A stretch of DNA of 64,000 nucleotides from Lysobacterales bacterium (GTDB lineage Bacteria; Pseudomonadota; Gammaproteobacteria; Xanthomonadales; Rhodanobacteraceae), in the NCBI GenBank assembly GCA_017305135.1, contig JAFKNA010000017.1:1-64000 (forward strand), read 5' to 3'. This document shows positions 16,448 through 25,919 of the stretch, piece after piece. The notes under the pieces were generated by a model. It made no database searches. It worked only from the letters and a program-made list of their open reading frames with translations, and was not told the DNA's origin. The position numbers were made by a program, and so were the translations under genes. Every line of letters starts with the position of its first letter. The first letter of the stretch is position 1.

Positions 16448-18456
16448 GGGAGGCGGGACGCCGTGTGGCGAACGCAGCCAGGACCCTCCTGCTCGCCGGC
16501 CTGGCCGCGCTGCCTCTGCTCGCGATCGGCGCCGAGCCCGCCGCCGGCAAACCCGCACGCACGCCGGCGGCGATTCCCATCGAGGACTTCGTCAGGCTGC
16601 CGGAGTTCTCCTCGATGGCGATCTCGCCCGGCGGGCGTTACCTCGCGGTGAAGATGCCGTACGAGGACACCGCCATCGTGGTGGTGATCGACCGCGTCGA
16701 GAACAAGCGCACCGCGACCATTCGCGCGGCGGGCCAGAACGTCGTCGACGAGTACTGGTGGGTCAACGACACGCGCCTGGTCGCGTCGGTGGCCGAGCAA
16801 CTCGGTGGCGTGGATCGCCCGCAGCCGAATGGCGAGCTCTATGCGATCAACGCCGACGGCAGCGGCTCCACGCAGCTGTTCGGATACCGCGGCGCGCAGC
16901 AGACCGGCTCGCGCATCCAGCGCGGCGGCGAGGCGCGCTGGGCCAGTGCCTTCGTGATCGACACCATCCCGGGCGACGACAAGAACATCCTGGTGCAGGT
17001 CTTCGACTGGCGGAACAGCGAACAGGCGCCGCCCTCGATCGAGCTGCTGGACGTCTACACCGGCAAGACCCGCCGCATCGGCGTCGGGCCCAAGGCGGGC
17101 GCGAGCTTCGTCGCCGACCACAAGCAGCGGGTGCGCGTGGCGAGTGCGCCCAACGATAACCTGGAAGCGGTGCTGTACGTGCGCGGCGAGGGCGAGTCGG
17201 ACTGGCGCGTGTTCAATGATCCGGCGACGACGCGCACGATCATCTCGCCGCGCCTGTTCGCGCGCGACAACCGGCACCTGTACGCGGACGTTTCGCGGCC
17301 CGGCAAGCCCGATGCGCTGTACCGGATCGACCTCGAATCGGGCAAGCGCGAGCTCCTCTACGCGGGCGGCGCGGATCCGGGCGAGCTGCTGCTGACGCCC
17401 GATCGCCTCGACGCCTACGGCGTGGTCACCCACGACGGCAAGACCGCCTTCCACGTGTTCGACCAGGAATCGCCGGCCGCACGCCTTGCGCTTGCAGTGC
17501 AGAAGGCCTTTCCGGGCCAGGTGGCGCTCTTCGGCAGCTTCTCGCGCGACGGCAAGCATGGCCTGGTGCACGTCTTCAGCGACCGCAACCCCGGCGATTT
17601 CTACCTCTTCGACACGCAGAAGAAGGACGCCGAGTACATCGGCAGCGCGCGCAAGTGGATCGAGCCGGAGGAGATGGCGCCCATGCGGCCGGTGCAACTG
17701 ACGGCGCGTGACGGCCGTGAACTCCACGGCTACCTGACCCTGCCCAGGGGCAGCGATGGCAAGGCGCCGCTGGTGGTCAACCCACACGGCGGCCCGCACG
17801 GCGTGCGCGACTACTGGGGTTTCAACCCGGAAGTGCAGCTCCTCGCCAGCCGCGGCTACGCGGTCTTGCAGCTCGATTTCCGTGGCTCGGGCGGCTATGG
17901 CGCCGATTTCCTCGCTGCAGGCTACCGCCAGTGGGGCCTGGCGATGCAGGACGACCTCACCGACGCGACCCGCTGGGCGGTCGCCGAGGGCCATGCCGAT
18001 CCGGCGCGCCTGTGCATCTACGGCGCGAGCTACGGCGGCTACGCGGCACTGCAGGGAGTGGTTCGCGAACCCGAGCTCTACCGCTGCGCCATCGGCTATG
18101 TCGGCGTGTATGACCTCAACCTCATGTACCGCGACGGCGATATCCGGCGGGCGCTTTACGGGCGGCGCTACCTGCGCCATGTGCTCGGCACCGACACGGC
18201 CGACCTTCGCCAGCGCTCCCCGGCCGACAACGCCGGTCGCATCAAGGCCGACCTCATGATCGTCGTCGGTGGTCGCGACGAGCGCGTGCCACCCTCCCAG
18301 GCCAAGGCCCTGCGCGGAGCGCTCGACAAGGCGGGGCACAAGTACGAGTGGCTGATGAAGGACACGGAAGGCCACGGCTTCTATCGCACCGACAACCAGG
18401 TCGAGCTCTACACGAAGATGCTCCAGTTCCTCGATCGCAACATCGGCAAGCGCTGA
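16444..18456 (+). CDS. Exported S9 (prolyl oligopeptidase-type) peptidase
   Basis: This serine peptidase of 670 residues has an N-terminal signal sequence (hydrophobic core TLLLAGLAALPLLAIGA). A beta-propeller-like region (about 60-410) precedes an alpha/beta-hydrolase domain. The catalytic triad reads Ser529 in GASYGGYAAL, Asp612 in GGRDERVPPSQ and His644 in EGHGFY, with the oxyanion motif HGGPHG. It probably trims short peptides in the periplasm. The start at 16444 overlaps the manC stop (ATGA); an upstream in-frame start would lie inside manC and lose the signal peptide. Co-translation with a sugar-nucleotide gene is odd and may simply reflect compact packing. Confidence 0.92.
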   Translation: MREAGRRVANAARTLLLAGLAALPLLAIGAEPAAGKPARTPAAIPIEDFVRLPEFSSMAISPGGRYLAVKMPYEDTAIVVVIDRVENKRTATIRAAGQNVVDEYWWVNDTRLVASVAEQLGGVDRPQPNGELYAINADGSGSTQLFGYRGAQQTGSRIQRGGEARWASAFVIDTIPGDDKNILVQVFDWRNSEQAPPSIELLDVYTGKTRRIGVGPKAGASFVADHKQRVRVASAPNDNLEAVLYVRGEGESDWRVFNDPATTRTIISPRLFARDNRHLYADVSRPGKPDALYRIDLESGKRELLYAGGADPGELLLTPDRLDAYGVVTHDGKTAFHVFDQESPAARLALAVQKAFPGQVALFGSFSRDGKHGLVHVFSDRNPGDFYLFDTQKKDAEYIGSARKWIEPEEMAPMRPVQLTARDGRELHGYLTLPRGSDGKAPLVVNPHGGPHGVRDYWGFNPEVQLLASRGYAVLQLDFRGSGGYGADFLAAGYRQWGLAMQDDLTDATRWAVAEGHADPARLCIYGASYGGYAALQGVVREPELYRCAIGYVGVYDLNLMYRDGDIRRALYGRRYLRHVLGTDTADLRQRSPADNAGRIKADLMIVVGGRDERVPPSQAKALRGALDKAGHKYEWLMKDTEGHGFYRTDNQVELYTKMLQFLDRNIGKR

Positions 18457-18610
18457 TCCCCGCGCACAGACCTGATCGGCATCGTTTGAAGCCACGTTGG
18501 GACGGTTCGGGCGCACTGCCTTCCCGGGCTGAGGCTCGACGCGAATCAGAAAAACGCGACCCTGCGGCCGTGCTGCCAGGCGGGCTGCCCCTCAGCACTC
18601 GGCCCTCAAC

Positions 18611-20200
18611 TCACTTGACCCCATGCATCCAGCGTCGGATGAACGGGCTCAGGACCAGCACCAGCAGCCCGGCGCCGATGCCGATCTTCGCGGAGAAGAT
18701 GAAGAGCTCCTCGTATTTCAACAGCGTCGCGGCCACGTCGAGCACCGCGCCTTCCGGGATGTCGATGGCGGAGAGCTTGCCGAGCTCGGCGGCGAGCACT
18801 TCCGAATAGGAGGTGCCGAGGAACCAGCCGCCCATCATGAGGCCGACCACGCGCGGCACCGACAGCGCGGTGACCACCGAGAGGCCGATCGGCGAGAGCA
18901 TCATCTCGCCCACTTCCAGCACGAAGTAGGCGAGCACGAACCACCAGATGCCGGTGAGGCCGTTGGCCTCGGGATGTCGCGCGCTCCACACCAGCACCAG
19001 GAAGGAGAGCCCGGCGAAGACCAGGCCGTACGCGGATTTCGCCGCGCTGCCGGGATTCCAGCCGCGCCGCTCCAGGCGCGGCCAGAGCCAGGCGAAGAAC
19101 GGCGCCAGCACCAGGATGAAGAACGCGCCGAGCGAGGTGAGCTGGCTGGCCGTCCATTCGATGCCGAGCGCCCGGTGGTTCATGGCGCGGTCGGAGAACA
19201 GCAGCCACGAGCCGTAGGTCTGCTCGTAGAGCGCGAAGAACACCAGGCCCATGGCGATGAAGGCCAGCACCATGGACATCTGCTGGCGCTCGATGCGGCT
19301 GCAGCGGGTGAACATGAACCAGAGGATGCCGCCGAGGAGGCAGGCCGCCACCGCGTGCATGGCGAGCAGCACCGGGCTCGGTTCGAACACGCCGGGAATG
19401 AGGTCGAGGACCAGCGAATGGGACTGGATCAGGCCCCACACGACCACCACGCCGGCGAGCCCGCCGAGGTAGATCAGGTGCTCGCGGGTGAGCAGGCCCA
19501 GCATCCGTTCGCGCAGGCGCGCCGGTTCGCGCGGCTCGGCGTGGCCGTGCAGGTGCTTCTGGCCGAGGATGAAGTTGGCCAGCCCGGCCAGCATGCCGAT
19601 GCCAGCGGCGCCGAAGCCCCAGCCCCAGCCGAAGGTCTCGCCGAGCCAGCCGCAGAGCACGCCCGAGACCGTCGCGCCGAGGTTGATTCCGGCATAGAAG
19701 ATGCTGAAGCCCGAATCCCGACGGGGATCGTTTTCCCCGTACAGCTTGCCGACGATGGTGGAGATGTTGGGCTTCAGGAAGCCGACGCCGACGATGATGA
19801 GCGCCAGCGAGAAGTAGAACGCCTGCAGCGCGCCGGCGTCGCGCACCACCACGCCATCGACGCGGCTGGCCGGGTGGCCCTCGATGGCCATGCCCAGGTG
19901 CCCCAGCACCAGCAGGATGCCGCCGAACACCACCGCCTTCCTCATGCCGAGCCAGCGGTCGGCGACCAGGCCGCCGATCACCGGCATCGCGTAGACCAGC
20001 CCGCCGTAGGCGCCGATCAGGTTGTAGCCGTGCTCGTCGCTGAAGAGGTGGTACTTGATGAGGTAGAGCAGCAGCAGCGCCTTCATTCCATAGAAGGAAA
20101 AGCGCTCCCACATCTCGGTGAAGAAACAGACGTAGAGGCCCTTGGGATGGCCGAGGAACTCGTCGGGGCTGGCAGGGAGCGCCGCGGCAGGAGTCGCCAT
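18611..20200 (-). CDS. Proton-dependent oligopeptide (POT/PTR2) transporter
   Basis: This inner-membrane symporter takes up di- and tripeptides with protons. The 529-residue protein has about 14 hydrophobic segments. It shows the POT signatures: FTEMWERFSFYGMKALLLLYL near the N-terminus carries the ExxERFxYY-like motif, and FYAGINLGA is the second signature. It is transcribed away from a second S9 peptidase gene across a 221-bp gap. The pairing of peptidases with a peptide importer suggests protein-derived peptides are a food source. Confidence 0.93.
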   Translation of the reverse strand: MATPAAALPASPDEFLGHPKGLYVCFFTEMWERFSFYGMKALLLLYLIKYHLFSDEHGYNLIGAYGGLVYAMPVIGGLVADRWLGMRKAVVFGGILLVLGHLGMAIEGHPASRVDGVVVRDAGALQAFYFSLALIIVGVGFLKPNISTIVGKLYGENDPRRDSGFSIFYAGINLGATVSGVLCGWLGETFGWGWGFGAAGIGMLAGLANFILGQKHLHGHAEPREPARLRERMLGLLTREHLIYLGGLAGVVVVWGLIQSHSLVLDLIPGVFEPSPVLLAMHAVAACLLGGILWFMFTRCSRIERQQMSMVLAFIAMGLVFFALYEQTYGSWLLFSDRAMNHRALGIEWTASQLTSLGAFFILVLAPFFAWLWPRLERRGWNPGSAAKSAYGLVFAGLSFLVLVWSARHPEANGLTGIWWFVLAYFVLEVGEMMLSPIGLSVVTALSVPRVVGLMMGGWFLGTSYSEVLAAELGKLSAIDIPEGAVLDVAATLLKYEELFIFSAKIGIGAGLLVLVLSPFIRRWMHGVK

Positions 20201-20421
20201 GGGGCGTGGCTCGCGTGGAGAAGTGGCGCAGTGTAGCGGGGCGGGACGCGAGCCCGTGCGCGCTCGAAGGTCGTGGCGCGCCGATCCAGCCGCCGGGTCC
20301 GTGCATCGCGCGGGTGGGAACTCGCCAAGGCGAACGGCGTAAGGAGGGCGCCTCCAGCGGCCTGTTGGCCCGCGCCGGTCCAGCGCTTACCATCACGTCC
20401 CCATTCACCCGGGAGAACCCG

Positions 20422-22491
20422 ATGAAGCCTGTCCTCGCCGTGGCGCTGGCCGCCGCGCTGCCGGCCGCCGCCTTCGCCGCGCCGCATCCGTTCAACGCGA
20501 ACGACCTCGTCATGATGGAGCGCGTCAGCGACCCGGCGCTGGCGCCGGACGGCAGGAACGTGCTGTACCAGTTGCGCCAGACCGATTACGAGGCCAACCG
20601 CGGCCGCACCAGCCTGTGGCGAGTGGGGATCGATGGCGGCGAGCCGGTCAAGCTGACGGAGCCCGGCCTTGGCGGCAGCGGCGGGCAGTGGGCGGCGGAT
20701 GGCAACTCGGTGTTCTTCCTCGCCGGCGTCAATGGAGTCAGCCAGCTCTGGCGCGTCACCGCCGCCGGCGGCGAGGCGCGCGCGGTGTCCTCGTTGCCGC
20801 TCGACGTCGGCAGCTTCAGGCTGTCGCCGGACGGTAGCCGCGCGCTGCTGTCGATCGAGATCTTCCCTGAGTGCGCGAAGGAGGCCGATGCCATCACCTG
20901 CACGAAGGGCAGGCTCGACGCGCGCAAGGCCGACAAGGCCAGCGGCACGGTCTACGACCAGCTCTTCATCCGTCATTGGGACCAATGGTCGGACGGGCGC
21001 CGCTCGCAGCTCTTCATTGCCGACGTCGGCGACAAGGGCAAGCTCGGCGCGCCGCGCCTGCTGACCCGCGACATCGACGGCGACGTGCCCTCCAAGCCGT
21101 TCGGCGACGCCAGCGAGTACGCCTTCTCGCCGGATGGCAAGACCGTGTACTTCAATGCCCGCATTGCCGGTCGCACCGAACCCTGGTCGACCAATTTCGA
21201 CATCTACCAGGTGCCGGCGGATGGCTCGGCGGCGCCGAAGAACCTCACCGCCGACAACCTCGCCTGGGACGGCTACCCGCTGCCCTCGGTCGATGGCAGG
21301 ACCCTCTACTGGCTGGCCATGAAGCGCCCCGGCTTCGAGGCGGATCGCTTCGGCATCATGGCGCTCGACCTCGCCAGCGGAGCGAAACGCGAGGTCGCGC
21401 CGGAGTGGGATCGCTCGGCTTCGCCGCTCAAGGAATCGCGCGACGGCAGGACGCTCTACACCAGCAGCGACGACCACGGCGACCACGCGCTGTTCGCAAT
21501 CGACGCTGCCACCGGCGCGGCCACCCGGCTGGTCGGCGATGGCTCGGTGAAGGGCTTTGATGTCGGCGCCGACACACTCATCGTGGCACGGCAGGATTTC
21601 AAGCACCCGACCGATCTCTACGCCACCGATGCCACCGCGAAGAATCTCAAGCCGATCACCCGCGCCAACGCGGAGCGGCTCAAGGACATCCAGTTCGGCG
21701 ACGCCGAGTTCTTCACCTTCAAGGGCCATGGCGGCGATGCCGTGCAGGGCTACGTGGTGAAGCCGGCCGGCTTCCAGAAGGGCCGCAAGTACCCGGTGGC
21801 CTTCATCGTGCACGGCGGTCCGCAGGGCGCCATGACCAACGACTTCCATTACCGCTGGAACCCGCAGACCTACGCCGGCCAAGGCTTCGCGGTGGTCACC
21901 ATCAACTTCCACGGCTCGACCGGCTACGGCCAGAAGTTCACCGATTCGATCTCCGGCGACTGGGGCGGCGCGCCGCTGGAGGATCTGAAGCTCGGCTGGG
22001 CCGCGGCGCAGGAAAAATACGCCTTCCTCGACGGTGATCGCGCCTGCGCGCTCGGTGCCTCCTACGGCGGCTACATGATGTTCTGGATGGCGGGCGTCTG
22101 GAACGAGCCCTGGAAGTGCATCGTCGCCCACGATGGCGTGTTCGACAGCCGCATGATGGCCTACGCCACCGAGGAGCAGTGGTTCGACACTTGGGAACAC
22201 GATGGCAAGGCGCAGTGGCAGGCACCCGAGCTCTACGAGAAGTTCAACCCGGTCAACCACGTCAAGGACTGGCGCACGCCGATCCTGATCGTGCACGGCC
22301 AGCAGGACTTCCGCATCCCGGTGGAGCAGGGCATCGCCGCGTTCACCGCGGCGCAAGGGCGCGAGGTGCCGAGCCAGTTCCTCTACTTCCCGGACGAGAA
22401 CCACTGGGTGCTGAAGCCGCACAACAGCGTGCAGTGGCACGACACCGTCAACGCCTGGCTGAAGCGCTGGACGGACAAGAGTGGAAAGTAG
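20422..22491 (+). CDS. Exported S9 peptidase (acylaminoacyl/dipeptidyl-peptidase type)
   Basis: This 689-residue peptidase has a signal peptide (MKPVLAVALAAALPAAAFA) after a GGGAG ribosome site. WD40/TolB-like beta-propeller repeats (SPDG motifs such as FRLSPDGSRALL and YAFSPDGKTVYF) precede the hydrolase domain. The triad is Ser547 in GASYGGYMMFW, Asp629 in GQQDFRIPVEQG and His661 in ENHWVLKP, with HGGPQGAM as oxyanion loop. It is similar in layout to, but clearly distinct from, the peptidase at 16444. The divergent peptide transporter gene makes a role in using external peptides likely. Confidence 0.93.
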   Translation: MKPVLAVALAAALPAAAFAAPHPFNANDLVMMERVSDPALAPDGRNVLYQLRQTDYEANRGRTSLWRVGIDGGEPVKLTEPGLGGSGGQWAADGNSVFFLAGVNGVSQLWRVTAAGGEARAVSSLPLDVGSFRLSPDGSRALLSIEIFPECAKEADAITCTKGRLDARKADKASGTVYDQLFIRHWDQWSDGRRSQLFIADVGDKGKLGAPRLLTRDIDGDVPSKPFGDASEYAFSPDGKTVYFNARIAGRTEPWSTNFDIYQVPADGSAAPKNLTADNLAWDGYPLPSVDGRTLYWLAMKRPGFEADRFGIMALDLASGAKREVAPEWDRSASPLKESRDGRTLYTSSDDHGDHALFAIDAATGAATRLVGDGSVKGFDVGADTLIVARQDFKHPTDLYATDATAKNLKPITRANAERLKDIQFGDAEFFTFKGHGGDAVQGYVVKPAGFQKGRKYPVAFIVHGGPQGAMTNDFHYRWNPQTYAGQGFAVVTINFHGSTGYGQKFTDSISGDWGGAPLEDLKLGWAAAQEKYAFLDGDRACALGASYGGYMMFWMAGVWNEPWKCIVAHDGVFDSRMMAYATEEQWFDTWEHDGKAQWQAPELYEKFNPVNHVKDWRTPILIVHGQQDFRIPVEQGIAAFTAAQGREVPSQFLYFPDENHWVLKPHNSVQWHDTVNAWLKRWTDKSGK

Positions 22492-22601
22492 GGCCGGCTG
22501 AAATAGAGAGCCACGAAGAACACCGGCGGGAAGCGGTCGTTGGATGGACGGGCACAGTCGCTGCCCGGCCATCCACTGGCTGCTCTCGAAAACGTCATCG
22601 A

Positions 22602-22634
22602 CGTCATGCCCGCGGAAGCGGGCATCCATTGAAC
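22602..22634 (+). repeat. Inner palindrome of the dispersed element, copy D
   Basis: CGTCATGCCCGCGGAAGC followed by GGGCATCCATTGAA is the half-element shared with the copies at 7761, 14835, 28787 and 55926. It lies between the S9 peptidase and a small exported protein. Confidence 0.75.
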
Positions 22635-22678
22635 GGCAGCGCGTATGATCAGCGCTCAATCAGCTCGGGGAGGGTGTG

Positions 22679-23323
22679 ATGCGATCGATCATGCGTAGCG
22701 GGCGGCTGCCTGCCGTCCTCCTGATGTTCGTAGGAATGGCGATCGTCGTGGCGCCTGCCGCAGCAATGCAGTTCCCCGTGTCCGGCACGGTCACAGTCAA
22801 CGAAGTGCCAGCCACGCTCCCGGCCGGTGGCAGTTTTGGCGATTCGACCTACGATGCGTCCAGTGGGATCCTGTCCGCCGGCAGGTTCACGCTGCCGCCG
22901 GGCAGCGTGACGTTCGACTCGCCGCTCGGGCCGGTCGTCGCCACATACCAGCTCGGCCAGAGCAATACCTCGACCGGCGAGGTGGATGCCGACGGCATCG
23001 CGGTGCTGACGCCCGTGGCGATGCGCCTGGAGATCGTCTCGGCGTTCCTCGGCGGCATCATTCCCATCGATGTCGGCCAGTGCGTGTTCGAGCCGATCAC
23101 GCTCTATCTGGTCGGGACCGGTGCGGCGTCCGGGCTGGACGTGTCCGATCCGGCGTTCACCATCCCGCCGGTCGCGGCCAGCGCATGCGCGGGCTACGGC
23201 GAGCAGATCAATGCCGCGGTGGCCGGCAGCAGCAATGCCATGGATCTCCACCTGCAAGGCGATTTCACCCCGCCGCCGGACGAGGATCCCGGCCTCATCT
23301 TCCAGAACGGCTTCGATTCCTGA
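22679..23323 (+). CDS. Small exported protein of unknown function ending in an IFxNGF(D/E) tail
   Basis: I do not recognise this 214-residue protein. It has a signal peptide (hydrophobic PAVLLMFVGMAIVVAPAAA) and a beta-rich body with many Gly, Thr and Val. A GGGGAGGG site sits four to five bases before the ATG at 22679; a GTG three bases earlier is also possible. The C-terminus, PGLIFQNGFDS after a Pro/Asp linker, resembles a short tail (IFxxGFE) that I recall on many secreted proteins of this bacterial order. Whether that tail is a sorting signal is unknown. The isoaspartyl dipeptidase gene begins four bases after its stop, so they may share a transcript. Confidence 0.75.
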   Translation: MRSIMRSGRLPAVLLMFVGMAIVVAPAAAMQFPVSGTVTVNEVPATLPAGGSFGDSTYDASSGILSAGRFTLPPGSVTFDSPLGPVVATYQLGQSNTSTGEVDADGIAVLTPVAMRLEIVSAFLGGIIPIDVGQCVFEPITLYLVGTGAASGLDVSDPAFTIPPVAASACAGYGEQINAAVAGSSNAMDLHLQGDFTPPPDEDPGLIFQNGFDS

Positions 23324-23327
23324 CCGG

Positions 23328-24500
23328 ATGGGCCTGCTGCTGCTTCGCAATGCCGAGGTCTTCGCGCCGGAGCCGCTCGGACTCCGTCATCTGCTGCTCG
23401 GCGGCGGGCGCATCCTGTGGATGGGCGGCGAGGCGCCCGAGGTTCCCGCCGCACTCGGCGTGGAGGCGATCGACCTCGAGGGTCGCCGCCTGGTCCCCGG
23501 CCTGATCGACGCCCACGTGCACATCACCGGCGGCGGCGGCGAGGCCGGCTTCCGCAGCCGCGTGCCGCCACTCGCACTATCGCGCTTCACCAGCGCCGGC
23601 ATCACCACGGTGGTCGGCCTGCTCGGCACCGACGACACCGTGCGCAGCACGCGCGAACTGGTCGCGGCCGTGCAGGGCCTCCGCGAGGAGGGGCTCTCCG
23701 CCTACGGTTTCACCGGCGGCTATCACCTGCCGCCGGCTACGTTGACGGGCTCGGTGCGCGACGACCTCGTCTTCATCGAGCCGCTGATCGGCGTCGGCGA
23801 GGTGGCGCTGAGCGATCATCGCTCCAGCCAGCCGACGCTCGACGAGCTGCTGCGCCTCGCCGCCGATGCGCACGTGGCGGGCCTCATGACCGGCAAGGCG
23901 GGCATCGTGCACCTGCATTTTGGTGACGGCCCGCGCGGGCTCGACCTCGTCCGCCGCGCGCTCGAAACCAGCGAGCTGCCGCCGCGCGTGTTCCATCCGA
24001 CCCACGTCAACCGGCGCAAGGCCTTGTTCGACGAAGCGCTGGACTTCGCCCGGCAGGGCGGCGTGATCGACGTCACCGCGTTCCCGGTGGAGGAAGGCGA
24101 GGACGCCTGGAGCGCCGCCGATGCGGTGCTGCGCTTCCTGGACAGCGGCATCGCCCGCCAGCGCATCACGGTGAGCTCCGATGCCGGCGGCTGCCTGCCC
24201 TGCTTCGACGCCGACGGGCGCGTCTCGCACATGGACGTCGGCGAGGCCGGTGCGCTGCTGGAGACCCTGCGCGAACTCATCGCCCGCGACGTGCCGCTGG
24301 CCGAGGCGCTGCCCGCCTTCACCAGCAATCCGGCACGCGTCCTGCGCCTGGGCGGCAAGGGGCGGATCGCGCCGGGCGCCGACGCGGACCTCCTCGCGCT
24401 CGACGAAGCTGGCGCCGTGCACACCCTTGTTGCCCGCGGCGTGGTGCACGTGCGCGACGGGCGTTTGGAGCGGCGCGGCATGTTCGAGCCGCGCGCGTGA
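23328..24500 (+). CDS. iadA: Isoaspartyl (beta-aspartyl) dipeptidase
   Basis: This metal-dependent amidohydrolase splits beta-Asp dipeptides. In this locus it most likely finishes cyanophycin breakdown by cutting the beta-Asp-Arg released by cyanophycinase. The 390-residue protein has the amidohydrolase HxH site in DAHVHITGGGGE, a candidate carbamylated Lys in the GKAG segment, FHPTHVNR, and the metal-binding Asp in SSDAGG. The C-terminal composite beta domain includes GADADLLALDE. It begins at 23328, just after the small exported protein. The following gene is cyanophycinase on the same strand. Confidence 0.92.
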   Translation: MGLLLLRNAEVFAPEPLGLRHLLLGGGRILWMGGEAPEVPAALGVEAIDLEGRRLVPGLIDAHVHITGGGGEAGFRSRVPPLALSRFTSAGITTVVGLLGTDDTVRSTRELVAAVQGLREEGLSAYGFTGGYHLPPATLTGSVRDDLVFIEPLIGVGEVALSDHRSSQPTLDELLRLAADAHVAGLMTGKAGIVHLHFGDGPRGLDLVRRALETSELPPRVFHPTHVNRRKALFDEALDFARQGGVIDVTAFPVEEGEDAWSAADAVLRFLDSGIARQRITVSSDAGGCLPCFDADGRVSHMDVGEAGALLETLRELIARDVPLAEALPAFTSNPARVLRLGGKGRIAPGADADLLALDEAGAVHTLVARGVVHVRDGRLERRGMFEPRA

Positions 24501-24585
24501 ACTTTCTGCCGGCAAAGGACGTGCCATTGCGGCGCCGGCGCGCAGCGTGTAGATAGTCCCGATCGACTGGAACAGGAACGATTGC

Positions 24586-25434
24586 ATGTGTCCAAGCAGG
24601 GTGCACGAGGGTGACGAGCGCGGCTGGATCATTCCGATCGGCGGCGCCGAGCACAAGGAGCACGACGCGCGCATCCTCGGCCGCTTCGTGGAGCTGTGCG
24701 GAGGCAGCGAGGCCGACATCGTGGTCATTCCGACCGCCAGCCAGCTGGCCGACACCGGCACGCGCTACGAGCGCATCTTTTCCGAACTCGGCGCCGGGCG
24801 CGTCACCGCGCTCGACTTCGACACCCGCCGCGATGCCGCCGAGAAGAACCGCCTCGAGCGCATCGAGGAGGCCAGCGGCATCTTCTTCACCGGCGGCAAC
24901 CAGTTGCGCATCGCTACCATGCTCGGCGGCACGCCGATCGCCAAGCTGGTGCGCCTGCGCAATGCCAGCGGCGTGCACGTCGGCGGCACCAGCGCCGGCG
25001 CCAGCATCCTCTCCGAGCACATGATCGCCTTCGGCAAGGAAGGCTCCTCGCCGACTGCCGGCAGCGTGCGCCTGGCGCCGGGACTCGGCCTCACCAACCG
25101 CTTCGTCATCGACCAGCATTTCCGCCAGCGCGACCGCCTCGGCCGCCTGCTGGCGGCGCTCGCCTACAACCCGTTCGCGGTCGGCATTGGCCTGGACGAG
25201 GACACCGCCGCCTTCATCCGCCCCGACAACACGCTGGAAGTGGAAGGCAGCGGCGCGGTGACGGTGGTCGATGCCAGCGAGCTGCAGTTCTCGTCCATGG
25301 ATCGCGCCGACGAGGACGAGCCGGTGTGCCTGCTCGGCCTCAGGGTGCACATCCTGGTCGCCGGCGCCACCTTCAACCTGCACACGCGGCGCGCCTCGGC
25401 GGGCACGCTCGCGGTTTCCAAGAATTCGCACTGA
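24586..25434 (+). CDS. cphB: Cyanophycinase
   Basis: This serine exopeptidase of the S51 family cleaves cyanophycin (multi-L-arginyl-poly-L-aspartate) to beta-Asp-Arg dipeptides. The 282-residue protein has the nucleophile Ser136 in GGTSAGAS, the GGNQ motif of the substrate pocket at 103-106, and the opening RGWIIPIGGAE typical of the family. The ATG at 24586 follows an AGGAACG sequence. No signal peptide is seen, so it acts in the cytoplasm on storage granules. It lies between the isoaspartyl dipeptidase and the cyanophycin synthetase genes, which confirms the pathway. Confidence 0.95.
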   Translation: MCPSRVHEGDERGWIIPIGGAEHKEHDARILGRFVELCGGSEADIVVIPTASQLADTGTRYERIFSELGAGRVTALDFDTRRDAAEKNRLERIEEASGIFFTGGNQLRIATMLGGTPIAKLVRLRNASGVHVGGTSAGASILSEHMIAFGKEGSSPTAGSVRLAPGLGLTNRFVIDQHFRQRDRLGRLLAALAYNPFAVGIGLDEDTAAFIRPDNTLEVEGSGAVTVVDASELQFSSMDRADEDEPVCLLGLRVHILVAGATFNLHTRRASAGTLAVSKNSH

Positions 25435-25451
25435 TCCCGAGGAGGCCGCGG

Positions 25452-25835
25452 GTGGACTGTTTCCAGCATGCGCCGACGCCCGCGGTGGGAATCTGCCGGG
25501 CCTGCGGCCGCGGCGTCTGCCACGGTTGCGCGCGCTCGCCCGAGGATGATCTCGGGCTCGCCTGCAGCGAGCGTTGCATCGTGCTCATCGGCGAGGCCAA
25601 CGAGATCAACGAGCGCGCCAAGCGCATCTACGGCATCGGCGCGGGGGCGCGCCGGCGCATTCCGATGCTGGTCCTGATCTGGGGCATGTTCGCCGTGCTG
25701 TTCGGAACCCTCGGTGCGTTCATGCAGATCCGCTATGGCGGCGCCAACTGGTTCTTCATCGCGTTCGCGCTGGTGTGCGCGGCGCTCTGCGTCATCAGCT
25801 ACCGTCGCGCCAGGGAGCTCAACCTCAACTGCTGA
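25452..25835 (+). CDS. Small zinc-ribbon (B-box-like) protein with two membrane helices
   Basis: This 127-residue protein has no function I can name. It starts at GTG 25452, eight bases after GGAGG. The N-terminal 45 residues hold a Cys/His array (DCFQH, ICRACGRGVCHGC, LACSERC) like a B-box zinc finger. Two hydrophobic helices follow (IPMLVLIWGMFAVLFGTLGA and NWFFIAFALVCAALCVIS). The cytosolic zinc module is thus anchored in the inner membrane. It sits tightly between cphB and cphA. It could localise or regulate cyanophycin enzymes, but that rests on position only. Confidence 0.82.
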   Translation: MDCFQHAPTPAVGICRACGRGVCHGCARSPEDDLGLACSERCIVLIGEANEINERAKRIYGIGAGARRRIPMLVLIWGMFAVLFGTLGAFMQIRYGGANWFFIAFALVCAALCVISYRRARELNLNC

Positions 25836-25919
25836 GGCACGCCGATGGGCGCGGTTGCCGCGGCCCCGGATGTGCCACCATCGAATCCGGTCCCCGATCC
25901 CATCCTGCGGAGAGTCGCA

